Source: Chitinivibrionales bacterium
Lineage (GTDB): Bacteria > Fibrobacterota > Chitinivibrionia > Chitinivibrionales > WJKA01
NCBI GenBank assembly: GCA_014728295.1
Contig: WJLW01000019.1
Location: forward strand, 62,001-126,000
Length of the DNA stretch: 64,000 bases
Direction of reading: 5' to 3'
Shown: positions 1-9,126 of the stretch, one piece after another
Layout: each line of letters opens with the position of its first letter
Position numbering within the stretch: position 1 is the first letter of the stretch
Program-made: the position numbers and the translations under genes
Notes under the pieces: model-generated
What the model saw: only the letters and a program-made list of their open reading frames with translations
Databases searched by the model: none
What the model was told of the DNA's origin: nothing

Positions 1-1108
1 ATATAGCATTGTCCAGCAAAGATAAATCCATCTTCGCCTCCTCCTGCTCTATTGCCTTCAATGAGGCTCCGGTTGCAGGCTTTGTGGGTACCAGTGCACA
101 ATATTCCTGTATCGGCATCGACAGCACATAGGTGCCAATCGTGCGGGTCAAGGCAATAATCTCTTTCTTGTCCATCCCCAGGAGCGGTCGGAAAACGGGC
201 ATGTTGGCTACTTTATCGATTGTGTGCAGATTCAGAAGCGTCTGGGATGAGACCTGCCCCAAAGATTCACCGGTAATGATTGCATGCGCATTCGTTTCCC
301 CGGCGATTTTTTCGGCAACGCGATAAAACAGACGTTTCAGTACGACCTGTGCAAATCGCATGGTTATCGACTCTTTCAAGTCGGCAACAACATCCGAAAA
401 GTCAACCACATGCAGCAGCGGCTTGGCGCCGTGCCCCCATTTGTCGTAAATGTGCTTGGCAACACCAAGAACAGAGTGCTCATACGCAGCACCCGCCAGG
501 TTGCAAAGAATGTAGTCGAGCTTCAGGCCGCGTTTATGCATCAACCAGGCCGCTGCAGCCGAATCATAGCCTCCCGATATCAACACTACGGCTTTGCCTT
601 CGACGCCAAGCGGAATACCGCCGTGCCCGTATAAACGCCGGTGATACAGGTAGGCTTTCTCGGGAAATACGTCAACGGAGGCAGTTACATCGGGATGACT
701 CAGATTGACCTTCGCATGCCTGACCAGCTCCGCCCCGAGCTTGATTTCGATGTCCTTTGACTTGAAATTATGCAGACCGATCCGTTTGGCGCGAACAGCA
801 AACTCTCTTCCAGTGACCGCATCGACAAAAGCACCTCTGCCGGTGGCAACGATTTCATCAAGCCGTGGTTGACATACTGCTTCAATTGGTGAGATTGAGC
901 TTATCCCGAACACCGTTCGCAGCACTTCAATCGCATCAGCATCATCCGTTTCGACAAAAATACGGCTGTTTTCATGATACGTTTTGCCGACAATGCCTGA
1001 TTTGCGCAAGGCGTCACGAATATTTTCTACTAATTTCCGGACAAACTGCGAGCGAACAGCACGAGATTTGGTCGCAATTTCGCCCTCGAAACGGGTAAGG
1101 ATGAGCAT
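1..1108 (-). CDS. thiI: tRNA 4-thiouridine synthase ThiI, 3' end outside the window
   Basis: ThiI adenylates U8 of tRNA and transfers sulfur to it; in many bacteria it also feeds sulfur to thiamine thiazole synthesis. About 369 residues are visible. The order is an N-terminal ferredoxin-like/THUMP region, then a PP-loop pyrophosphatase motif SGGYDS near residue 177 (family form SGGFDS). A GESLGQVSSQTL segment, typical of ThiI, follows. A Cys in the motif EYC lies near residue 336, where the family has a conserved thiolation cysteine (Cys344 in E. coli). The gene runs off the left edge, so it cannot be told whether a C-terminal rhodanese domain is present. The ATG at 1108 is the first good start in the frame; no clear Shine-Dalgarno precedes it. 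Identification is firm. Confidence 0.93.
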   Translation of the reverse strand, partial: MLILTRFEGEIATKSRAVRSQFVRKLVENIRDALRKSGIVGKTYHENSRIFVETDDADAIEVLRTVFGISSISPIEAVCQPRLDEIVATGRGAFVDAVTGREFAVRAKRIGLHNFKSKDIEIKLGAELVRHAKVNLSHPDVTASVDVFPEKAYLYHRRLYGHGGIPLGVEGKAVVLISGGYDSAAAAWLMHKRGLKLDYILCNLAGAAYEHSVLGVAKHIYDKWGHGAKPLLHVVDFSDVVADLKESITMRFAQVVLKRLFYRVAEKIAGETNAHAIITGESLGQVSSQTLLNLHTIDKVANMPVFRPLLGMDKKEIIALTRTIGTYVLSMPIQEYCALVPTKPATGASLKAIEQEEAKMDLSLLDNAI

Positions 1109-1268
1109 AGGTGAGTAAAAATACTTTAGTGAGGCATTAATTTCCTCTTATGTATGCGTTTCGTCATCGATCAACTAAAAGACCCGGTATTTTGCCCTAA
1201 CACAAAGGGGCCATTGCTGACCGGCATCTTTCCAGTCGGGTCCATTCCACGTTCCCGGTGCATCAAAC

Positions 1269-1301
1269 AAAAAAAGGCCCGACAACAAGCGTCACCGGAC
1301 C
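1269..1301 (-). terminator. Rho-independent terminator after the 265-residue lipoprotein gene
   Basis: On the minus strand an 11-bp stem with several G-U pairs (GGTCCGGTGAC with GTTGTCGGGCC, loop GCTT) is followed directly by seven T. It starts about 30 bases after the stop of the gene at 1330-2127, in the right orientation to end that transcript before thiI. Confidence 0.8.
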
Positions 1302-1329
1302 AGGCAGTCAAAATAGAAATTCGCGAGTG

Positions 1330-2127
1330 CTACAAAGCGCAGGGAATATCTTTATGTCCGTTAGATTTGGTATCCCAGCAGTACTTCTCCCCACTCGTAA
1401 CATTCTCGATGTAACCTGATTCAACAGCTTCGTTCCAGGAAATCAGAACCGTTTCGGGTTGTGTCGCATCGAAACTTTCGAAAAACATCTCTGCTCCAAG
1501 CGCCGTCCATTGCAGATACGACCCGTATTCGATATCATTCTGCTTTACCACTTCAACTTTCACTTCTTCTCTGGCGTCGGAGGTTTCGTAAGTAAATTTA
1601 ATCAATTCCGGATAGATGCCACTAGCGAGCGTCGTATCATGAAACACCCAGTAGCCGGCATTTCCGGTAATAGTCGATGTGCCTTCGAACCAGACAAAGT
1701 TGACCAGGTCACCACCGGTGACGCTCATCGACCAGCGCACCGAATCCGCGGCAACTTTGCCGGTGAGCTGCGCCTGGAACCCGTTATCGCCTATCGTCCA
1801 GACAGAGCCGCTATTGTCGGGCAGGGGTTCTGGATCGACTGTATGTGCCAAAGCAAACAAAGCGACTGGTTCGAGCAATGCGAGCTCTATCGTCAATGTC
1901 CAGTAGCTGACCGCAGTGGTAGCCGTCAAGTACGCGATATTCGTTTTTGCAGCCGCGGCTTTGGCCAGTGCGTCGCTTTCACCCAGCGGGGGAATTTCCA
2001 TGCTTGCCACCGACGGTAATTCCGGTTTTTTTCCAACCGTCTGTGCGGGTCCAACTGAAAATGAGCTGCAACCAAGTGTTAACAGAATCGCAAAGAGTGC
2101 CGCTAAACTAATGATAATGTTACGCAT
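1330..2127 (-). CDS. Predicted lipoprotein of unknown function
   Basis: A protein of 265 residues beginning with a lipoprotein signal: MRN, a hydrophobic core, then lipobox LTLGC at about residues 16-20. The start at 2127 is chosen because GGAGGAAATTATT precedes that ATG, and a longer upstream reading would put 27 polar residues before the signal. The rest is a beta-rich, acidic and aromatic globular part with no family I recognise. A second hydrophobic stretch near residues 75-95 (YWTLTIELALLEPVALFAL) may be a buried helix or membrane segment. A terminator follows the gene, so it is probably transcribed alone. Function unknown. Confidence 0.75.
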   Translation of the reverse strand: MRNIIISLAALFAILLTLGCSSFSVGPAQTVGKKPELPSVASMEIPPLGESDALAKAAAAKTNIAYLTATTAVSYWTLTIELALLEPVALFALAHTVDPEPLPDNSGSVWTIGDNGFQAQLTGKVAADSVRWSMSVTGGDLVNFVWFEGTSTITGNAGYWVFHDTTLASGIYPELIKFTYETSDAREEVKVEVVKQNDIEYGSYLQWTALGAEMFFESFDATQPETVLISWNEAVESGYIENVTSGEKYCWDTKSNGHKDIPCAL

Positions 2128-2446
2128 AATAATTTCCTCCGGATATAAGTTTGAAGTTCGTTGTGAATTCCTGTCGTTCTCATTATTCACCGCAATGCCA
2201 TCTTTCACCTATCACCTCCTTTTGTTGATTTATGATTATGCACTCAACATAATCAAACAACGTGCCAGACATGCAATGTACTGATTCTACAATGGTTATT
2301 ACAACAAGAAATTTGCTTCAAGGGTGATTCGTATCGATACGGATACGGCCAGGCCGGTTGTTTGTATCGATACTGATACCTTTCTGCCGACGATGCGACG
2401 ACGAAACGATCCATTGATCTCCGGCTTCTGCCTCCGGCCTCTCCCC
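2128..2446. other. Intergenic region with paired GTATCGATAC palindromes
   Basis: This 319-base gap lies between two minus-strand lipoprotein genes. It carries the Shine-Dalgarno of the downstream gene and, about 200 bases further upstream, two near-identical 16-mers described as a repeat. I see no credible coding region. Confidence 0.6.
2331..2379. repeat. Two 16-bp direct repeats each holding the palindrome GTATCGATAC
   Basis: GTATCGATACGGATAC (2331-2346) and GTATCGATACTGATAC (2364-2379) differ at one base and start 33 bases apart, close to three helical turns. Each contains a perfect 10-bp palindrome. The layout would suit an operator pair upstream of the 1330-2127 gene, but no regulator is known. 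Confidence 0.5.
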
Positions 2447-3793
2447 CTACTTCCACACCTTTACCAGATCACTCATGTGAGCATAAATCAACACACCAGT
2501 ATCCTCTGCAGCTAAAAAATGCTCTATGTACAGCATCATTTTTTGCATTTCAAAATAGTTTTGAGCATCAAAACTGCCGGGATGATATCCGATAGAGAAA
2601 TGCTTCGGCTCGGAAAGCACTGCGTTATCTTTCCAAATCGTTTCAAGCACGGCCTTCATAGCATCCGCATCAAGAAAATCAACCAGCAGAGCATTGGCGG
2701 GGACCTCCAGAATCGGCATGGATGGAAATCCTGATACGGAGATGTCACTGGAGGATGGATAGTACGGCGATGATTCGTCGCCTAGAGCGTACCATGTTGA
2801 CATAAACCATTCTTTATTGCGCACATCAACCGGATCGATAACGAGCTCATCACCGAAGAGGCGATTCCAGTTGGCTGCGCTTGCATCGACCACAAACTGA
2901 TGCTGTACCAGCGCTTGGAGCGTGGAGGAATCCGCCCAGAATCCACCTGCACGAAAAGATGTCGGCTTGCCCAACCCGCAAGCGGCAAAAACCGAGTCGG
3001 ATACCTGCAGCAGCCTGCTGTACTGCTTTGTCGTATAGAGATACGACGGCATGAGATAGCCGGGCAGGGGTCTGTCTGATGCTTCAAAGTTTGTGTCGGT
3101 GGTACATCGAACTCCGGCATATTCCACAAAATGGCAGTACATATGCAAATGTAAACCGAGCTCATCGCCATGTGTATCCCGCAAATCGATCAGCTTTTGC
3201 TCAAACCAGTCTTTACGCTGCGCACTGATTGCCGTATCTGTAAAGGCGTAGGGCGCTACGAAATGCGTGATTTTTGCTTCCGGGAAATCGCTATGCAGCT
3301 CAAAGGCCCTCAGAAAGTTTGTTTCAAACGATCCGTCGTCGATATGCGGGTGATCCCAGTCGTTTGAGACGACGACGTACAGCGGGTGTGACCTCTTAAA
3401 AGTAAACTCTGCAAACGCCGTATCATCTTCATTTGCATTCAGCCTGAGCCGGTACTCACCGGCAGCAATACTTTCAAGAGCAATTCCGGCAACAAATGAA
3501 TCACCGAGCATCGACATTTCGCCGTGCCAGGTACTGTCGATCCAGATGTCGATACTACCGGTCGTGTCTGGCGCTTTGACGCTGACGTGTAGCGAATCAT
3601 CACCCGCAGTAAGGTCATTACCAATGATGTACCACTGTTGAATTCCATTAACGGTGAAGGCCGTGCCGGTTGCCGAAGGAGCATGCGGCAACCACTTGTG
3701 ACGCTCAGAAACACGATCGAGATAAGGATTTTCTATACACCCGGACAGGAAAATGGCAAGTATGGAGATTGCCTTCAAATAATAAAATCTCAT
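2447..3793 (-). CDS. Lipoprotein with a NodB-like polysaccharide deacetylase fold
   Basis: A 448-residue protein with lipobox LSGC at about residues 16-19, so it is probably anchored in the outer or inner membrane. A beta-rich N-terminal domain (about 35-135) precedes a domain with polysaccharide-deacetylase features: NDWDHPHIDDG near 144-154 (Asp/His metal-site style), GLHLHMYCHF near 213, SFRAGGFW near 280 and a late YHPGSFD near 405. Known NodB enzymes remove N- or O-acetyl groups from chitin, peptidoglycan or xylan using a divalent metal. The motifs are divergent, so activity and substrate are inference. It is transcribed away from the GDSL esterase at 4336, across a 540-base gap. Confidence 0.65.
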   Translation of the reverse strand: MRFYYLKAISILAIFLSGCIENPYLDRVSERHKWLPHAPSATGTAFTVNGIQQWYIIGNDLTAGDDSLHVSVKAPDTTGSIDIWIDSTWHGEMSMLGDSFVAGIALESIAAGEYRLRLNANEDDTAFAEFTFKRSHPLYVVVSNDWDHPHIDDGSFETNFLRAFELHSDFPEAKITHFVAPYAFTDTAISAQRKDWFEQKLIDLRDTHGDELGLHLHMYCHFVEYAGVRCTTDTNFEASDRPLPGYLMPSYLYTTKQYSRLLQVSDSVFAACGLGKPTSFRAGGFWADSSTLQALVQHQFVVDASAANWNRLFGDELVIDPVDVRNKEWFMSTWYALGDESSPYYPSSSDISVSGFPSMPILEVPANALLVDFLDADAMKAVLETIWKDNAVLSEPKHFSIGYHPGSFDAQNYFEMQKMMLYIEHFLAAEDTGVLIYAHMSDLVKVWK

Positions 3794-4335
3794 AAAGCCG
3801 CTCGATTTGCAATTAGTTTGTGGCTACGTATCCGGAAAAAGTGCGCATCGCTCAAATGAAATATACGCGAATTCGAATCGAATTTTCTATAATTTACTCA
3901 AACACAGAAGAGCGGATAGCGTTTTCCTTCCGGAGGAAAGCAGCTCAATTGTATAGTTCCGGCTCAATACGCATTAATAGTGCCTGCCGAATCAAAGCGC
4001 CGGCAGCTTGGATACAAATTGTGCGGCAAAGCATATTATTGATGCAAGGCATGATTTCAGAAAGTGAATTTGACGGATCTTCCATTTTGAGCCATGCTGA
4101 TTTCACAACTCGGACATGCCCCCGGCAAGATTATAGCCATGTGGATTCATCATGTGCATAAATTCGGCCTGCGTTAGTTCATACGGCAGTGAGTCAATGA
4201 TATTTCTACCACACATCTGGTATTTCCCTTTTCATGAACCGGCCAGAGGGCATATTGGTATTGTCAACCTCTTTCCACATTCATGCAACCGCTGGATGCA
4301 AATCTTTTTAGTGAATTTACTATATTTGAGATAAT
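3794..4335. other. Divergent intergenic region with a small reading frame
   Basis: This 542-base gap separates the deacetylase-like gene (minus) from the GDSL hydrolase (plus), so it should hold both promoters. It is AT-rich near 3880-3900 and again just before 4336, where GAGATAAT precedes the ATG. The only coding-like stretch is the 37-codon minus-strand frame at 4103-4216. Confidence 0.5.
4103..4216 (-). pseudogene. Small protein-like reading frame, possible gene remnant
   Basis: The minus strand encodes 37 residues beginning MCGRNIIDSLPYELTQ and ending GGMSEL. The composition looks like real protein, but a stop lies only a few codons upstream in frame and the frame after the stop is poor. 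There is no clear ribosome site. It may be the leftover of a lost gene or a chance frame. I recognise no family. Confidence 0.25.
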
Positions 4336-5223
4336 ATGAACATGCGACTTTCTTTTGTGATATACGCTTTCGCTCTCATTTTCGCACTGTTGCCTCCTTC
4401 AACATTTGCAGAAATTGCGGATGATGCGCTCAGGATAATGCCTCTGGGAAATTCAATCACGTACGGTGGATACGACAGTAACTACCGCCTGTATTTGTGG
4501 GAAAAGCTGCAACGTGCACAGGTCAGTTGCGAATTTGTCGGCACGCTTCAAGGCGGGAATTGTGCTGCCTATGACTGCGATCATGAGGGACACTACGGCT
4601 GGTCGATTGAAAGCCTAACAGCCGGTGTTGTCGACTGGCTGAACGCAACCAGCCCTGATATGGTTCTGACTATGATCGGCTCAAATGATATGGGAGGAGA
4701 TTCAACACACACACAGCGCGCAGTTGAAAGCTTGTCCCAGCTCATAGAAACAATGCGAGCGACAGCACCGCAGGCAAAATTGTTCATTGCCTCGCTTCCG
4801 CTTATTGATTATGGCTGGCCGGAACCTTCAGTTGATCTCTTTAACGATTCGGCGCAGGCAATGATTCAGCGGCGGTCACAAACCGACTCGTTACTTTTTT
4901 TTGCCGATGTCGGACGACAGCTTACCACAAATGATCTTGCGGACGGCATACATCCAAACGACCAGGGGTATCGCAAAATGGCTGATGCCTGGTTTGACGC
5001 GATAAGGCCGCACGCTGAGCAGTATATATTCACCACCACGTCCCGCGCGTTTCATGCTGGCTTGTCTCAATTGCGCGCCACGAGGTTGCGTGTGATGTTA
5101 CCCGCAATGCAACAATCAGTTGACGCCGGCAATCCCTATTTACCAAACGGGAAACGCCTTCCCCCACCCAGCCAGAACAGCTACACCGGCCATTCAGTCA
5201 CAATTCCAAACCGCAGACAGTAA
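4336..5223 (+). CDS. Secreted SGNH/GDSL-family hydrolase
   Basis: A 295-residue protein with a signal peptide (about residues 1-25) and an SGNH esterase domain. Block I is MPLGNSITYG near residue 34 with the catalytic Ser, block III is GSND near 115, and the C-terminal DGIHPNDQGY near 203 carries the catalytic Asp-x-x-His. Such enzymes deacylate carbohydrates or lipids outside the cytoplasm. GAGATAAT just before the ATG is an acceptable ribosome site. A SASA-type esterase follows 30 bases downstream on the same strand, so the two are probably co-transcribed and may both strip acetyl groups from a polysaccharide (inference). The tail after about residue 240 is low in motif content. Confidence 0.85.
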   Translation: MNMRLSFVIYAFALIFALLPPSTFAEIADDALRIMPLGNSITYGGYDSNYRLYLWEKLQRAQVSCEFVGTLQGGNCAAYDCDHEGHYGWSIESLTAGVVDWLNATSPDMVLTMIGSNDMGGDSTHTQRAVESLSQLIETMRATAPQAKLFIASLPLIDYGWPEPSVDLFNDSAQAMIQRRSQTDSLLFFADVGRQLTTNDLADGIHPNDQGYRKMADAWFDAIRPHAEQYIFTTTSRAFHAGLSQLRATRLRVMLPAMQQSVDAGNPYLPNGKRLPPPSQNSYTGHSVTIPNRRQ

Positions 5224-5253
5224 TGCTTTGTCTAACAAATCAACGAGGTGTCG

Positions 5254-7140
5254 ATGAATATTGTGAGCGGTCTATTTGACCGCATAGTAATGCAACGCAA
5301 TCCAAAAAACCGGTCCGATCAACTCATTACCGGAACGTGCTCGCGGAATGCAGGTATTGTTGTTTCCGTCACAAAAAATGCACGCAAAATACATGCGCTT
5401 ACCAATAAACTCATCGGTAAGGCGCGCGGCCAGACATTTGAGGCAAAGCTGGAGGGTTTGCCCGTCGGCGGCCCATATAATATCACACTAACTGAAGTTG
5501 ACCTCAAAGGCAGAGGTCTCGACAATATCGTATGTAAAGACATCCTTGTTGGCGATGTCTGGCTGCTTGCCGGGCAGTCCAACATGGAAGGCCTTGGCAT
5601 GGTACACGAGAAACTGGCGCCACTCGATAAAGTACGCGCGTTTTATATGGACAATCGCTGGGATAAGGCGGAAGATCCTATCCACAATCTCGCAGATGCT
5701 TGCGCCCCCGCGCACCAAATGATTAATGGAGGTGTAAAAATATCCCGCAATCTTTGGAGCGGAACAGGTCCCGGCGTGGCCTTTGGGCAGACGATGTTTG
5801 CAGAAACCGGTATCCCTCAGGGCTTGATTGCCAGCGCTCACGGCGGCACGGGAATTGACCAATGGGATCCCAAAACCGCAAAGTCAGGAGATGAAAGCCT
5901 GTTTGGAGCTATGATCAATCGCGTCAACCGCAACGGTGGGGCAATTGCGGGATTCATATGGTATCAGGGGGAGAATGACGCAGAGCCGAAACTGTCGCAA
6001 CAGTATGGGAAGAAATTGAAGCGCCTGCTCAATTCAATTCGCAAAAGACTGAACCGCATTGAATTGCCCGCAGGCATTGTGCAGATCGGGCGCACCGCCA
6101 CCGATGGGTCGCTTGCGGATTGCTGGCACAGCGTCCGGGAACAGCAGCGTCAAATTGCCGACCAGGATCCCCGGTCGGTTATCATACCCTCCATTGATCT
6201 GGAACTTGACGACAAAGTGCATATAGCAGGTTTTGAACAGCATCACCTGGGAAAACGTATTGCCTGCGCCATGCTTTCGCTCATCGACAGGAAATATGAT
6301 CGCTATCTTCCCTTGCGGCTGCGCAAATCTTGCGTGGGAAAACACCCCTTGACTCCCTGGGCATTTATCGAACTTGAATTTGACAACGTCGTCGGTAAGC
6401 TGACGTCAGCAGGACGCCCCTCCGGCTTCAGGTTGACTCATGCGAACAAAGAGCTCGAAATAATCTACCGGATAGAGCTTGATAAAAACAAAGTGCGCCT
6501 GCATGTGCACCAAGTTGAAGCAGCACTTGACGGAACACGGTTGTATTATGGCTACGGGACGAATCCTTACTGCAACATCACCGATACTGCGGGAAAGATT
6601 TTACCTGCATTCGGGCCTGTCGCTTTCGGCAAACCGAAAGCAATGACCGAATTTGTACTTACCGCGGCGGTAAGTGATTTTTTTCCACTTTCAACACCTG
6701 ATGAATCGCTTACCTATCCCGACAAAATCAACGAGATTTCTTTTACGCCAAACAGGTTTGTGGATGCCTTTCTCAGCCGGCATCGCCTTATGGCGGCACA
6801 CGCTCCCCAAAGCGTTCTCTGCTATTACCGCCTGTATCTGGATTGCCACGAAACAATGGAGACCCAGATACTGCTGGGTTACGACGGCCCGGTACATGTC
6901 TGGTTTGACAAGCAATTAACTATTCAGGACCTGCATGGCAATAACCCCGCATACGTCGACAGAGCGCGCGCCAAAATCTCGGCAGCAAAAGGTATTCACG
7001 AGGTGCTTGTCGCGCTCAGTTCAAACAGTGGCAATGCCTGGGGAATCATGCTGCGTTTTCAACGCCTTGACGTCCCGAAGGCTCTGATAAAATCGAATGC
7101 CTACGCGCACATGCTGCCGTGTTTGATTGTGGAAAGCTGA
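5254..7140 (+). CDS. SASA-domain carbohydrate esterase (sialate O-acetylesterase-like)
   Basis: A protein of 628 residues related to sialic-acid O-acetylesterases and acetyl xylan esterases (SASA, CE6-like). It shows GQSNMEG near residue 107 with the nucleophile Ser, ASAHGGTGIDQW near 192, FIWYQGENDA near 233 and a late DDKVHIAGFEQHHLG near 325 with the Asp/His pair. About 250 more residues form a beta-rich C-terminal part of unknown role. No signal peptide is visible, which is unusual next to a secreted GDSL enzyme. The ATG at 5254 is preferred because CGAGG lies just before it; a GTG at 5248 is also in frame. The actual ester cleaved is not known. Confidence 0.8.
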   Translation: MNIVSGLFDRIVMQRNPKNRSDQLITGTCSRNAGIVVSVTKNARKIHALTNKLIGKARGQTFEAKLEGLPVGGPYNITLTEVDLKGRGLDNIVCKDILVGDVWLLAGQSNMEGLGMVHEKLAPLDKVRAFYMDNRWDKAEDPIHNLADACAPAHQMINGGVKISRNLWSGTGPGVAFGQTMFAETGIPQGLIASAHGGTGIDQWDPKTAKSGDESLFGAMINRVNRNGGAIAGFIWYQGENDAEPKLSQQYGKKLKRLLNSIRKRLNRIELPAGIVQIGRTATDGSLADCWHSVREQQRQIADQDPRSVIIPSIDLELDDKVHIAGFEQHHLGKRIACAMLSLIDRKYDRYLPLRLRKSCVGKHPLTPWAFIELEFDNVVGKLTSAGRPSGFRLTHANKELEIIYRIELDKNKVRLHVHQVEAALDGTRLYYGYGTNPYCNITDTAGKILPAFGPVAFGKPKAMTEFVLTAAVSDFFPLSTPDESLTYPDKINEISFTPNRFVDAFLSRHRLMAAHAPQSVLCYYRLYLDCHETMETQILLGYDGPVHVWFDKQLTIQDLHGNNPAYVDRARAKISAAKGIHEVLVALSSNSGNAWGIMLRFQRLDVPKALIKSNAYAHMLPCLIVES

Positions 7141-7277
7141 GCTTGGAGCTCATTGCGACATACAGCCTCGTCCTCTGCATCGCAGCAGGAAAGGCTTATG
7201 GTTCGCAGATGAGTGGTTGGCGGTCAGGAGCAGAAGCAGTAAGCAAAGGCAGCAGCCTACCGGGGTCGGACCGTTTT

Positions 7278-7667
7278 TTAGTGCGCCAGCATTGCAATTT
7301 TTTCACCCGCCCAGACAGCGCCAAGTCCCGAAAGAATGTGCAGAGCGATATACATTAGCGCTTTAGACGCCGCCTGGCTCTGCAGCAACGATACTGCATC
7401 ACTACTGAACGTCGAATAGGTCGTGAAGGAGCCGAGAAATCCGACGAAGACCAGGGAGCGTAAGGTCGGCGTCAGGTAGCTATGCCGCACCGACAAACCC
7501 GCCAGCAATCCGAATACCAAGCAGCCGATCACATTGACACCATACGTACCTAACGGAAATTTCCACTTGGCGCCGATCACCTGAAAGCAGCTTGCAACAC
7601 TAAATCGCAGTATGGCTCCTATAAAGCCTCCGCAGCCGATAAGAAACATCGTTTTTGCAATTCGCAA
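7278..7667 (-). CDS. crcB: CrcB/Fluc fluoride ion channel
   Basis: A 129-residue membrane protein with four hydrophobic helices, the standard length for Fluc channels, which export fluoride as dual-topology dimers. Family signatures are present: GGFIGAILR near residues 13-21, the conserved Asn in GVNVIGCL near 45-52 and GFLGSFTTYSTFSSD near 76-90. No fluoride riboswitch was recognised in the short leader. The gene converges with the SASA esterase from the left; the gene to its right is on the same strand, only 37 bases upstream. Confidence 0.93.
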   Translation of the reverse strand: MRIAKTMFLIGCGGFIGAILRFSVASCFQVIGAKWKFPLGTYGVNVIGCLVFGLLAGLSVRHSYLTPTLRSLVFVGFLGSFTTYSTFSSDAVSLLQSQAASKALMYIALHILSGLGAVWAGEKIAMLAH

Positions 7668-7703
7668 ACTAATCCGGCTTTGTTATAGGTGAAGAAACTT
7701 CGA

Positions 7704-8153
7704 TTATTGTACGGCCGGCATGGCGACTGTGGTTACTTTGTATGCTTTATCGCGTGCAAAGCCTTGCAGAGATTTCAGCAACCGCTTTTCTTTGAAATTA
7801 AAGACGGGAACATCTCCTCCATACTTGACGAAGCTCTTAAGACACAGGAAAAACGTGCTGAAGGTTGTATTGGTGGTGGCGTAAAAGCGATCGTAGCATT
7901 TCTTCTCAAAGCCCTGATGCTTGAGAGATATTACCGACCGGTTGAAAGGAAAACGACCGATGACACCATGACTTCTCAAATTATGGCGGTTAACTTTGAT
8001 CAGAAATTGATCGTCCATGACAAATTGGAAGCTGTGAAAATTAAGATTTTCGCAAAACCAGACATAGAGATATACGTCCTTGCCTTCGAAGAGCAGGCGA
8101 AAGTTGCCAAACTCGTCAATATGCAGCTCGCGATAAAGTCTTAATTCCTCCAT
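7704..8153 (-). CDS. Hypothetical protein, 149 residues
   Basis: A small soluble protein rich in Phe, Tyr, Lys and Arg, with no signal peptide or membrane helix and no family I recognise. The ATG at 8153 has GAGGTG four bases upstream; a GTG at 8159 is in frame but lacks its own site. It sits directly upstream of crcB on the same strand (gap 36 bases), so the two may share a transcript. The opposite-strand frame over the same bases has less plausible composition and was not chosen. Confidence 0.5.
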   Translation of the reverse strand: MEELRLYRELHIDEFGNFRLLFEGKDVYLYVWFCENLNFHSFQFVMDDQFLIKVNRHNLRSHGVIGRFPFNRSVISLKHQGFEKKCYDRFYATTNTTFSTFFLCLKSFVKYGGDVPVFNFKEKRLLKSLQGFARDKAYKVTTVAMPAVQ

Positions 8154-8159
8154 AAGCAC

Positions 8160-8484
8160 CTCATCAATTGCTCAGCGTTCAACATTCATAATCAAGCACG
8201 ACCTAAAGATAGTATTATTGCTCGCGAAACCCAAGATACTAATTCTAATGCGTGAGAATTTCAGGTTGCAATTTCAGTAGCAAAAGATTAAATTCTGATT
8301 TTAAAATGAGGCAAAACACCTCTTCCCTTTTTTTAATATATATCCTCAATGACGGCTCATCTAACCTAAACCGGCTTCGCCGGAGAGGTCAGACGTCAGT
8401 CGTCATAGGTCAGTCGGAATCGATCTTGATATATTGCGAAAAGCATACGCAAAAATCGTAGAAGTTACCAACTGAGAGTCTAAC
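8160..8484. other. Gene-free AT-rich region with one small hairpin
   Basis: No coding region is supported here. A perfect hairpin CCGGC-TTC-GCCGG lies at 8371-8383, followed by several GTCAG/CGTCAG-like words up to about 8415. There is no T-run after the hairpin, so it is not a typical terminator. The region lies between the hemerythrin gene's 3' end and the start of the 149-residue gene and probably holds that gene's promoter. Confidence 0.45.
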
Positions 8485-8886
8485 TCACAATGCAGAGCGG
8501 ACATCTTTAATGTGCCGGGCATAGTGCTCATCACTGATCGAACTGTGCTCCATTAACCAGCCGGTGAGAAAAATGCGCATTCTGGCGGGATTTAATTCCT
8601 CTCTGTCAAATTCCTCCAGAAAGCGCACAAACCTTGCTGCAGCATATTCATGGTCGGTCTGATGCGCAGCAAATCCCGGCACGCTATAGTGCCTGATGAG
8701 GTGCTCCTCGCTGGTTATATGAAAAAGCAGGTAACCTTCGATTTCGTCAAGCAGCTTTTTCATTGCGCCTGCGTCCGTAGCTGAGGCAGCCTCTTCTATT
8801 TTATCGAACAGGCTATACAGGTATGCATGCTGCTCGTCCATCTCTGGAATACCGAGGATATGCCTGTGCTCGGGATGATAATCCAT
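8485..8886 (-). CDS. Bacteriohemerythrin
   Basis: A 133-residue single-domain hemerythrin, a non-heme di-iron O2-binding protein. The ligands appear in order: GIPEMDEQH near residues 12-20, FHITSEEHL near 55-63, H(x3)H-type spacing through AAHQTDHEY near 73-81, and WLMEHSSISD near 109-118, which gives the final His and Asp. In anaerobes and microaerophiles such proteins sense, store or scavenge oxygen. AAGGGACATACTTT precedes the ATG. It stands alone, with 240 gene-free bases before the next gene. Confidence 0.9.
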   Translation of the reverse strand: MDYHPEHRHILGIPEMDEQHAYLYSLFDKIEEAASATDAGAMKKLLDEIEGYLLFHITSEEHLIRHYSVPGFAAHQTDHEYAAARFVRFLEEFDREELNPARMRIFLTGWLMEHSSISDEHYARHIKDVRSAL

Positions 8887-9126
8887 AAAGTATGTCCCTT
8901 AAAAAATGCGTGTATAATGAAATTAGTTTTCGGGAGAATTGCTGATGGTTCGGACAAATTAAAACGGGAGAGACCTGTCCGTATCAAGGCAATATGCGTT
9001 TTTTCCTGCTAAATGCTGTTGCTCACTCATTCCTGTGTTCACAAGGTGATATGCAACCATAAAAGTACTCAATGCCGCTCCCAAAGTATGCACCTGAAAT
9101 AGGCAGCTACAGTATATTGCCTGACA

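Noticed and set aside
2253..2456. 67-codon minus-strand frame with YQYRY repeats
   Set aside because: Its content comes from the GTATCGATAC repeats and it has no ribosome site or known motif.
7240..7277. Possible terminator after the SASA gene (T6 after a GC-rich stretch)
   Set aside because: No convincing stem could be drawn next to the T-run.
7660..7740. Fluoride riboswitch upstream of crcB
   Set aside because: The conserved riboswitch core was not found in the short leader.
7689..8144. 151-codon plus-strand frame opposite the hypothetical gene at 7704
   Set aside because: The minus-strand frame has a better start and composition; only one can be real.
8371..8415. Small hairpin followed by GTCAG words as a CRISPR-like or tandem repeat array
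   Set aside because: Units are too short and irregular; no spacer structure.
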